DNA of 64,000 nt from Microbulbifer sp. MI-G. GTDB taxonomy: Bacteria; Pseudomonadota; Gammaproteobacteria; Pseudomonadales; Cellvibrionaceae. The notes beneath the pieces were generated by a model. That model was not told where the DNA came from and did not search any database. It was given only the letters and a program-made list of their open reading frames with translations. Shown piece after piece: positions 55,942 through 64,000 of this stretch; the stretch's first letter is position 1; each line of letters begins with the position of its first letter. The position numbers and the translations under genes were made by a program. The stretch covers positions 4,237,001-4,301,000 of the forward strand of contig NZ_CP098023.1 in NCBI RefSeq assembly GCF_030440425.1. Direction: 5' to 3'.

Positions 55942-56247
55942 CACCGGCTCCCCCTGCTGATCGCTCAAGACACGATCCAGCAGCGCTGGCAGGTTTTCAC
56001 CGGTGCTAGCGCATGTCCAACCAGCAGGGGCGAAAGCCAGATGGTAACCACCGGACTTGGCCGCCACCCAAAGTTCGCAACTGGCCGATTGGCGCGAGAT
56101 AATAACCTGGCTGCCATTGTCCTCCAGTGTCAGGGTCAACACGGCGCCATTGCGCTCGAAGTCAATATCCCAGGCGCAGTTATCCACAGCGTCCTCGATC
56201 GCCATCAGGGTGTGTTCAACAGCTGCGTCGTATCTGGTCTGGCTCAT
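55921..56247 (-). CDS. cyaY: Iron donor protein CyaY (frataxin)
   Basis: A 108-residue frataxin homologue, acting in iron-sulfur cluster assembly. Segments [19 protein letters not shown] and [44 protein letters not shown] are the standard frataxin fold (acidic helix then beta sheet). The start is ATG 56247; a longer frame overlaps the lptM promoter. Converges with argH, overlapping it by 21 bases; divergent from lptM. Confidence 0.95.
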   Translation of the reverse strand: MSQTRYDAAVEHTLMAIEDAVDNCAWDIDFERNGAVLTLTLEDNGSQVIISRQSASCELWVAAKSGGYHLAFAPAGWTCASTGENLPALLDRVLSDQQGEPVSLALSL

Positions 56248-56353
56248 GTTTTGTAACTTCTGTGAGGGTCTGCTTGGTAGAAATTTCCGGGCCGCTATAC
56301 TATCAGGCTTTTGCCGAACACCGCTTGGCGAGCCCAGGCGCAGGATGTCATCC

Positions 56354-56593
56354 ATGTCGAAAATACCGTTTCTCTCCCTCCTGGCTCTCCTGGCCAGTGC
56401 CGCTCTGGCCGCCAGTTGCGGCCAGAAAGGTCCGCTCTACCTGCCCCAGGCCCCCGCTTCGCCGGCTCCGAGTATTACCACCGGACCACCATCCACCGTA
56501 CCCACCAGCACCACAGCGACGCAGCCGGGTGAACCTGAGGAGGAGGATCGCAACAACGGGGAATCCCCAGCGGAGCAAGAAACACTGAAATGA
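56354..56593 (+). CDS. lptM: LPS translocon maturation lipoprotein LptM
   Basis: A 79-residue lipoprotein with lipobox LAASC at Cys 22 (from ATG 56354; an ATG three codons upstream at 56345 is equally possible). After the Cys it reads GQKGPLYLP, the diagnostic LptM (YifL) motif, followed by a Pro/Ser/Thr-rich low-complexity tail. LptM helps disulfide-bond and assemble the LptDE complex in the outer membrane. Overlaps the lysA start by ATGA. Confidence 0.9.
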   Translation: MSKIPFLSLLALLASAALAASCGQKGPLYLPQAPASPAPSITTGPPSTVPTSTTATQPGEPEEEDRNNGESPAEQETLK

Positions 56594-57843
56594 GCGAGTT
56601 CAGTTACCGCGACGGCAGCCTGTGGGCGGAACAGGTTTCCCTGGAAGCGATCGCCGGGCGTTTCGGCACCCCAACCTACGTATACAGCCGCGCGCACTTT
56701 GCGCGGCAATACCAAGCTTATGCCAATGCCCTCGGCAGTCATCCCGGCCTGATCTGTTACGCGGTCAAGGCCAATAGCAACCTGGGCATCCTGTCTCTTC
56801 TGGCACAGCTGGGTGCCGGCTTTGATATTGTCTCCGGAGGCGAGTTGGAGAGGGTACTGCTGGCCGGCGGTGACCCCTCCCGTGTGGTTTTCTCCGGTGT
56901 GGGGAAAACGGCCGATGAGATGCGCCGCGCCCTCGAGGTGGGTGTGCACTGCTTCAATATTGAATCCGAAGCGGAAATGCACCGCCTGGAGCAGGTGGCG
57001 GCAGAGTGCGAGACCGTGGCCCCCATCTCACTGCGAGTGAATCCGGATGTCGATGCCCAAACCCATCCCTATATTTCCACTGGCCTTAAGGAAAACAAGT
57101 TTGGTATCGCCATTGCACACGCCCTGGACACCTACGCGCGCGCGGCAAACTCCGCACATTTGAACGTGATCGGTGTGGACTGCCATATCGGCTCCCAACT
57201 CACCGAGATAGCGCCTTTCCTGGACGCCCTGGATCGACTGCTGGAACTGGTCGACCGGCTCATTGAGCAGGGCATCCAGTTGGAACATCTGGATCTGGGC
57301 GGTGGACTGGGTGTGCGCTATCGGGGAGAGGAACCGCCACCGGTGGCGGACTATCTGATGGCGGTACTCGAACGCATCGGCGATCGCAACCTGGGCCTGA
57401 TTCTGGAGCCGGGGCGCTCCATCGCTGCCAACGGTGGCGTACTGTTAACCCGGGTCGATTACCTGAAGCGCACGGAGGAACACAACTTCGCCATTGTCGA
57501 CGCCGCCATGAACGACAACCTGCGCCCGGCCCTGTACCAAGCCTGGCAGGATATTGTACCGGTTACACCGAATCAGGGAGAGAGCGCCCTGTGGGATATT
57601 GTCGGCCCGGTGTGTGAAACCGGTGATTTTCTCGGCAAGAACCGCACCCTGTGCCTGAGGGAGGGGCAGCTGCTGGCTGTGCTCTCCACCGGCGCCTATG
57701 GGTTTACCATGAGTTCAAATTACAACAGCCGCACCCGTGCGGCAGAGGTACTGGTGGACGGTGGCAACACCTATCTGGTACGGGCGCGGGAAACTTTTGT
57801 CGATATGGTACGGGGGGAGAGCCCGGTACCGGAAAAAATCTGA
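56590..57843 (+). CDS. lysA: Diaminopimelate decarboxylase
   Basis: A 417-residue PLP enzyme making lysine from meso-diaminopimelate. PLP Lys is K60 in ICYAVKANSNL, DIVSGGELERVLLAGG and HIGSQL follow, LILEPGRSIAANGG is the phosphate-binding end, and VGPVCETGDFLG carries the substrate-recognising Cys. Translationally linked to lptM by ATGA. Confidence 0.96.
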   Translation: MSEFSYRDGSLWAEQVSLEAIAGRFGTPTYVYSRAHFARQYQAYANALGSHPGLICYAVKANSNLGILSLLAQLGAGFDIVSGGELERVLLAGGDPSRVVFSGVGKTADEMRRALEVGVHCFNIESEAEMHRLEQVAAECETVAPISLRVNPDVDAQTHPYISTGLKENKFGIAIAHALDTYARAANSAHLNVIGVDCHIGSQLTEIAPFLDALDRLLELVDRLIEQGIQLEHLDLGGGLGVRYRGEEPPPVADYLMAVLERIGDRNLGLILEPGRSIAANGGVLLTRVDYLKRTEEHNFAIVDAAMNDNLRPALYQAWQDIVPVTPNQGESALWDIVGPVCETGDFLGKNRTLCLREGQLLAVLSTGAYGFTMSSNYNSRTRAAEVLVDGGNTYLVRARETFVDMVRGESPVPEKI

Positions 57844-58078
57844 CCCCCTGCGGCGAAATCGGTGTCAGAATATGAAGAACAGTGGCGCAATCGGCAACCC
57901 AGGGAGCACCTGTCCAGTCATGCCGAAAACGCGACACAGAGGGTGCCGCCAGCGTGAAGCTGCGAGACCATGTACTACCTGCTGACCCACTTGTCTTCGC
58001 CAGAACTTCTCGCGCGACAGCCGGTGTATTCAGGGATAATGCTTCGTCTACCCAATACCACACCCACAGAGAAATGCC

Positions 58079-58909
58079 ATGCGTGTTAAATTCAGCAAGA
58101 TGCACGGGCTCGGCAACGATTTTGTCATGCTCGACGGCGTTAGTCAGAGAATTCGGCTATCGCCCGACAAGGTCCGTCGAATTGCCGACCGCCGCCTGGG
58201 CATCGGCTGCGACCAGGTACTTCTGGTGGAACCACCCCGGCATCCCGATACGGATTTCTGCTACCGGATCTTTAATGCCGACGGTGGAGAGGTGGAGAAC
58301 TGCGGTAATGGCGCCCGCTGTTTTGCACGCTTTGTGCACGAGCGACGCCTTACCGGCAAACAGCACCTGAACGTGGAAATCGCCAGTGGCACCCTGCAGC
58401 TCAACCTTATGGACGCTGACCAGGTCGAGGTGAATATGGGAGCGCCACTTCTGGAGCCGGAACAAATTCCCTTCAGGGCCGATCGCCGTGCGGAAAGCTA
58501 TCCCCTGGAGGTCAACGGCGAGACCTTTACCATCGGCGCCGTATCCATGGGCAACCCCCACGCCGTGCTATTGGTTGAGGATATTCAGCTGGCTCCGGTG
58601 CGCGAGCTGGGCCCCCTGTTGGCAGTACACTCGCGCTTTCCCCAGGGCGTGAATGTGGGCTTTTTGCAAATCGAGACCCCCAGCAGGGCGCATCTGCGGG
58701 TATTCGAACGGGGCGTGGGCGAAACCCGTGCCTGTGGCACTGGCGCCTGCGCCGCCATGGTCTACGCACACCAGCGGGAGCTGGTGGAGGACAAGGTGGA
58801 CATGCATCTGCCGGGTGGCGCCCTGACAATCCACTGGAGTGGACCGGGTCAGCCAGTTACTATGAAGGGGCCCGCAATCACGGTTTTTCACGGGCAAATT
58901 ATTCTCTGA
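58079..58909 (+). CDS. dapF: Diaminopimelate epimerase
   Basis: A 276-residue cofactor-free epimerase converting LL- to meso-diaminopimelate for lysine and peptidoglycan. The two catalytic Cys are C75 in ENCGNGARCF and the later one in TRACGTGACAAM. The start FSKMHGLGNDFVMLD is standard. 235 bases after lysA with no gene in between. Confidence 0.97.
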   Translation: MRVKFSKMHGLGNDFVMLDGVSQRIRLSPDKVRRIADRRLGIGCDQVLLVEPPRHPDTDFCYRIFNADGGEVENCGNGARCFARFVHERRLTGKQHLNVEIASGTLQLNLMDADQVEVNMGAPLLEPEQIPFRADRRAESYPLEVNGETFTIGAVSMGNPHAVLLVEDIQLAPVRELGPLLAVHSRFPQGVNVGFLQIETPSRAHLRVFERGVGETRACGTGACAAMVYAHQRELVEDKVDMHLPGGALTIHWSGPGQPVTMKGPAITVFHGQIIL

Positions 58910-59038
58910 ATAACAATACCGGCAGGGTGGCAGTCCATTCGCACTTCCCGGGGATTTCGCGCACCTGTCACCAGAGGGTGCCCGCCCGCTGAAGTGGCAA
59001 CTGCAACTCAGGTCCGCACAGATATCGAACACATCAAA

Positions 59039-59776
59039 ATGGAACAAACAGACGCCAAGCATTCCCTTGACGAGATTGCCTCCGATACCCACAAGGAGGC
59101 CCAGCGCAATGAAAAGCTGCTCGCGCGCCAAGTTGCCCGCTACCTGATACAAAACCCCGAGTTCTTTGTCGAGCGGATGGACCTGCTGGAGACCATCAAA
59201 TTGCCGCGGGAGAATGGCAAGACCGTGTCTTTGATGACACACCAGACCAACCTGTTGCGCGAGCGCAATATCGAGATGCGTCAGCGGCTCGACCAGCTGC
59301 TGCACAACGCCCGCGAAAACGACCAGTTATTTTTCAACAGCCGCCGCCTGATTCTGGCCCTGCTGGAGGCGCAGAGCGTGAGCGAGGCCACCGAGATCCT
59401 CTATGCCAGCTTTTCTGCCGACTTCAAAGTGCAATTCACCACCCTGACCCTGTTTGACCCCCCACCTGGGGCGCGCGGCAGCCTGGGCCAGGCAAAAACC
59501 AGTTCCAGCACCAGTGCTCAAACCGCTATTGGAGGAATTCTGCGCAATGGCCGCCCTGTTTGTGGCATTCTACGCCCGATAGAGCGAGCATACCTGTTTG
59601 CGGGGCAGGGGCAACAGGTGGCCTCTGCCGCAGTGGTGCCGCTGGGCGGCCAATTGGGAGTGCTTGCGACAGGTTCTTCCGACCCGCAATACTATCGTTC
59701 CAGCCTCGGCACACTGTTTATTTCCTACATCGCCGAGGTACTCGAACGCCTGCTGCCAAGGTTGTTGGAGCGCTAA
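59039..59776 (+). CDS. DUF484 family protein
   Basis: A 245-residue DUF484 protein: QVARYLIQNPEFFVERMDLLETIKLP, then a coiled-coil helix (TNLLRERNIEMRQRLDQLLHNAREND) and a GAF-like C-terminal half (VQFTTLTLFDPP, VASAAVVPLGG, GVLATGSSDPQYY). Function unknown. In pseudomonads it lies between dapF and xerC; here dapF precedes it but xerC is missing. The ATG 59039 is chosen over a frame-upstream start because KMEQ matches typical starts. Confidence 0.88.
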   Translation: MEQTDAKHSLDEIASDTHKEAQRNEKLLARQVARYLIQNPEFFVERMDLLETIKLPRENGKTVSLMTHQTNLLRERNIEMRQRLDQLLHNARENDQLFFNSRRLILALLEAQSVSEATEILYASFSADFKVQFTTLTLFDPPPGARGSLGQAKTSSSTSAQTAIGGILRNGRPVCGILRPIERAYLFAGQGQQVASAAVVPLGGQLGVLATGSSDPQYYRSSLGTLFISYIAEVLERLLPRLLER

Positions 59777-59882
59777 GTGGAGAGCGATTTTACAGGGTTT
59801 CTACCAGCAAGCCAACGGGTCTCTCAGGGCTGGCAACAAACGTGCACCGTCACCCTGTAGGAGGGGTGAACTTGTTGCGGGG

Positions 59883-60107
59883 CTAAATCGGGCGGCTACC
59901 GTATTTGGGCTGTGGCTTGCGCGGGGGATCGGCGCTGACATCCGGATCAATTTCGCTGATTGCGCCACCACCTGCGAGAAACTCCTCCACATCGGCACTG
60001 AGTTGACTCCTGGCGCGCTCGCGGGAGGTGACACTGCGTTCTTCGGCAAATTCCTCGGCGTCCTTACTGCGAGAGTTCTTGCCCTGATCATCGTAACCAT
60101 CTTTCAT
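59883..60107 (-). CDS. sutA: SutA-like RNA polymerase-associated regulator
   Basis: A 74-residue acidic small protein. Its C-terminus reads DVEEFLAGGGAISEIDPDVSADPPRKP and ends in KYGSRPI, which matches the conserved C-terminal pattern of SutA, an RNA polymerase-binding protein found in pseudomonads and described for slow growth. The N-terminal part is acidic and charged (DDQGKNSRSKDAEEFAEE), as expected. The gene is identified by this pattern and by its place near amtB-glnK. Start ATG 60107 is used; the longer frame is unlikely. Confidence 0.75.
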   Translation of the reverse strand: MKDGYDDQGKNSRSKDAEEFAEERSVTSRERARSQLSADVEEFLAGGGAISEIDPDVSADPPRKPQPKYGSRPI

Positions 60108-60402
60108 AGCTAAAACCCTGTAACCTTGACTCCTGTTACAGAGGGAGTACCTCTGCGCCACCTTTTCCCGTGGCGTATAAGAAACCGAAAGCCAGTTCGA
60201 GTGACAATCCCGTGCCCCATCAAAAGTGGCGAATAATATATAGGCACTTCCTATCTGCGCTGCCAGCCATGAGAGCGTAAGCCGTAGAGTTTTTTGTTGG
60301 GACAAAAACTGCGGAATATTGCCATTTGTTATGGGGATTTCAGCGAAAGAAGGGCAGCGGGTGTTTGCCTGCATCACGCAAATGGCAGCATCGGTAATGG
60401 CC

Positions 60403-60429
60403 GGGAAAAGAAAAGCCCCCAGGGGGCTT
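60403..60429 (-). terminator. Intrinsic terminator of the glnK-amtB-glnK unit
   Basis: On the minus strand AAGCCCCC and GGGGGCTT form a strong stem directly followed by TTTTCTTTT, located about 55 bases after the stop of the first-listed GlnK gene. A standard Rho-independent terminator. Confidence 0.85.
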
Positions 60430-60484
60430 ATAGAGCTAGTTGGCGCTAATTTTTTATTTGGCCCTTGATTATTGGTGGGCCCAG

Positions 60485-62159
<1,675 letters not shown>

Positions 62160-62216
62160 TTTCCTCTCCGTTCAAATCTGAATATTTCTTAACAGTATGT
62201 TTTGAAAATTATGGCC

Positions 62217-62555
62217 CTAAATAGCATTGCTTCCGGTTTCTCCGGTGCGTATACGCACTACCTGTTCAAGGTTGGCTACAAAAATTTTGCCATCGCCAAT
62301 CTTTCCGTTTTGCGCACTGGAGCCGATGACTTCCAGCACCCCATCCAGTTGTTGCTCAGTAACCGCTATTTGCAGCATGGTTTTGGGCAGGAAATCCACT
62401 GCGTATTCTGCACCGCGATATAGTTCCGTATGTCCTTTTTGCCGGCCAAATCCCTTAACCTCACTGACAGTCACGCCATTTATACCCGCCCCTCTCAAAG
62501 CATCCCGTACTGCAACCAGTTTAAAAGGTTTAATAATTGCAGTGATCAGCTTCAT
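62217..62555 (-). CDS. glnK: P-II nitrogen regulatory protein GlnK (second copy)
   Basis: A 112-residue PII protein, about two-thirds identical to the one downstream of amtB and also keeping Y51 ([13 protein letters not shown]) and the TGE end. Upstream of amtB by 57 bases. The two PII proteins differ mostly in the T-loop surroundings (for example [11 protein letters not shown] versus VDFLPKTMLQI), so they may bind different partners. Promoter not clear. Confidence 0.95.
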   Translation of the reverse strand: MKLITAIIKPFKLVAVRDALRGAGINGVTVSEVKGFGRQKGHTELYRGAEYAVDFLPKTMLQIAVTEQQLDGVLEVIGSSAQNGKIGDGKIFVANLEQVVRIRTGETGSNAI

Positions 62556-62563
62556 AGCCCCCC

Positions 62564-62594
62564 CTATAAAAATAATGCCCGCAACTACTTGCGG
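62564..62594 (-). terminator. Hairpin between the porin gene and glnK
   Basis: CCGCAA (62579-62584) and TTGCGG (62589-62594) form a short stem, followed on the minus strand by GCATTATTTTT. It may end the porin transcript or act as a partial attenuator before glnK. Confidence 0.5.
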
Positions 62595-62603
62595 ACGCTT
62601 GTC

Positions 62604-63323
62604 TTACCAAGTGTAGTTTGCGCCAGCGAGCAGCGTTGGCTCACACCAGTTGGTGTCAAAACACGCTCTGTCGCTTATATCTGTGCCAACAAAAGCAGCA
62701 CTCAGATTCAGACTGCCAAACTCTTTACTAAGGGTTGCGGAATAATCGATGTAGGAGTCAAATTGGTATAGGAAAATTTCCTCAGAAAAAATATTCAAAC
62801 CAATGTGAAGATCCAAACTCAGATCAGATGGCAGAGAAAAACTATACTCCACGTAAGGATAATAAAAAGCGCCAGACTCAGCCCAATAGTCATCGGAGTA
62901 AGCAAAACCCAGCGTTAGATTCGAGAATTTTAGACTGCCATATATTTCCTGATAATCCTCATCACGATCACTGCCATGATAAGCGTAATAGATATAGCCA
63001 ATATCGTAGCGCATGGAGTGATTAACTTCCGCAGAGTAACCCCCATAGAAATCCTGTTCATAATCAGTTTCGTCACTGCCGTAATCGAAATCCACTTGTG
63101 AAACCCAAGTGCCCACATAAAAACCATTGCCAACCTCCAGATCTATTCCCGCCTGTATTGCCAGTTGCCCATCGCTTTGACTAATACCGCGAAACCTGTA
63201 GTCCGAGACCAGACCAGCATTGACACTAAAACCAGGGTCATTTTTCTGGGCAAAAGCTGTATCGCTAAGAGCCAGGGCAGCGCCAGTGAAGGCAGTGGCA
63301 ATTTTGTGCATTTTCGTTTTCAC
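62604..63323 (-). CDS. TorF family putative porin
   Basis: A 239-residue outer-membrane beta-barrel protein: signal peptide to about residue 26, then a typical family start FSVNAGLVSDYRFRGISQSDGQLAIQAGIDLEVGNGFYVGTW (in pieces), repeated amphipathic strands and a C-terminal aromatic end (...ANYTW). The family name TorF covers putative porins of unknown substrate. Placed directly upstream of glnK, so co-regulation with nitrogen supply is possible. A GGAGG ribosome-binding site precedes the start. Confidence 0.88.
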   Translation of the reverse strand: MKTKMHKIATAFTGAALALSDTAFAQKNDPGFSVNAGLVSDYRFRGISQSDGQLAIQAGIDLEVGNGFYVGTWVSQVDFDYGSDETDYEQDFYGGYSAEVNHSMRYDIGYIYYAYHGSDRDEDYQEIYGSLKFSNLTLGFAYSDDYWAESGAFYYPYVEYSFSLPSDLSLDLHIGLNIFSEEIFLYQFDSYIDYSATLSKEFGSLNLSAAFVGTDISDRACFDTNWCEPTLLAGANYTW

Positions 63324-63748
63324 CTTTGATCCTCCAAGAGTTTATGCATCTGAGTTTTTTGATTCCTGTAATGGCGCCGCCTGCAATCGGTCCTGTACTG
63401 TCGGGTAGACAGAGGGTTTATTGCGTCTTGTGAACCGCTAGCTTCCCAGACACCCAGTGATCGTAAATGGCACACCTACCCGGATAACTGCAGAGTTGAT
63501 GCCAAAGCTGCAACACTGCATAAAATCAATGGGTTGGACAAAAAAAAGGGTGTTGGAATAAATACGAACAGTGCGCCAACAAAGCGGTACGCACCAAGTT
63601 GGTTCTATCGTCCGAAACATGCACCGACATGGTGAGGCTCAAAAAGGACAACGGCCAGAATGGTGCACCCTGAATGACTTTTGCGGCGAAATGCTGTGGG
63701 TTACAATCCGGTGCCAATAGCGACGAATTTCTGAGCGAGGAGTTGCCT
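63324..63748. other. Intergenic stretch between porin and ubiK
   Basis: About 425 bases with no supported gene. It holds divergent promoters by position. I found no convincing sigma-54 site for the porin; one GC-N10-CC match on the minus strand is weak. Nothing else stands out. Confidence 0.45.
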
Positions 63749-63991
63749 GTGGCTGCGGATAAACTGCAACAGCTACTGAAAGAACTACAACAACAAGGCG
63801 CTGTAGTCAGCAGTGACCTGCGCAGTGCCCTGGAGGTGTCCCTGGACAGGTTGCCCCTAGTATCCCAGCGCGAGTTCGATACCCAGGTGGATATTCTGCG
63901 ACGTACCCGGGAAAAACTGGCGCGCCTGGAGGACAAAGTGGAAATGCTGGAACAGGCCCTGACCCTAGGAAACAACAAACCCGAAACCTGA
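63749..63991 (+). CDS. ubiK: UbiK family ubiquinone biosynthesis accessory factor
   Basis: An 80-residue coiled-coil protein of the UbiK (YqiC/BMFP) family: KLQQLLKELQQQG, SDLRSALEVSLDRLPLVSQREFDTQVDILRRTREKLARLEDKVEMLEQAL (given in family order), a trimeric membrane-associated factor of the ubiquinone-synthesis complex. The GTG at 63749 is chosen because AGGAG (63738-63742) lies six bases upstream; the frame extends further up without a signal. In relatives a ComM/YifB gene follows beyond the window. Confidence 0.82.
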   Translation: MAADKLQQLLKELQQQGAVVSSDLRSALEVSLDRLPLVSQREFDTQVDILRRTREKLARLEDKVEMLEQALTLGNNKPET

Positions 63992-64000
63992 GTTCTCGGT

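Overview
The window reads as chromosome of a marine gammaproteobacterium, most likely a Microbulbifer-like member of the Cellvibrionales. This is inferred from gene order. One block runs hemW-rdgB-DUF4426-metW-metX-yggT-proC-yggS-pilT-pilU and another algZ/algR-argH-cyaY-lptM-lysA-dapF-DUF484-sutA-glnK-amtB-glnK-ubiK, both with close counterparts in Pseudomonas. A sahR-metK-ahcY-metF cluster, tkt-epd, ubiD, rho and trxA lie between. No rRNA, complete tRNA, insertion sequence or CRISPR array was seen.

Region 1 (1-5.6 kb) is gene-poor: two small secreted or unknown ORFs, a decayed ORF near 1.2-1.6 kb, a secreted esterase-fold protein, a GNAT acetyltransferase and a subclass B3 metallo-beta-lactamase.

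Region 2 (about 5.8-20.7 kb) is an accessory island with all genes on the + strand, many joined by ATGA/GTGA overlaps. It holds small one-domain families, several present more than once: YciI (2), PhnB-like VOC (2), SRPBCC/AHSA1 (4), GFA-like (2), SnoaL/NTF2-like (2) and DUF1801-type (3). It also holds a cupin, DUF899, an alpha/beta hydrolase, a HEAT-like protein, a frameshifted RibD/DHFR-like gene and an Arr-type rifampin ADP-ribosyltransferase, with ArsR (2), AraC and TetR regulators. A promoter/operator module (-35, 17 bp, -10 inside an inverted repeat, ATG 7 nt after the -10) occurs four times, twice as the start of an arsR gene and twice as a relic in front of other genes. The geometry predicts leaderless arsR transcripts. 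The island ends beside a degenerate 3' piece of an arginine-type tRNA, a plausible old attachment site.

Region 3 (20.7-28.8 kb) is the methionine/SAM cycle operon (sahR, metK, ahcY, metF; minus strand) with a palindromic operator before sahR, then tkt and epd. Region 4 (28.8-33.2 kb) is a second accessory stretch with a peroxiredoxin-like protein, a SnoaL-like protein, a Tae4-type type VI amidase effector followed by a small lipoprotein (probable immunity protein), a secreted Cys-rich protein and an AT-rich small ORF. Region 5 (33.2-64 kb) is conserved core: ubiD, an RRM protein, rho, trxA, the hemW-to-pilU block (with a dynamin-like GTPase and an S9 peptidase inserted), an SDR, a LysE exporter, the AlgZ/AlgR-like LytTR system, argH, cyaY, lptM, lysA, dapF, DUF484, sutA-like, glnK-amtB-glnK, a TorF-like porin and ubiK.
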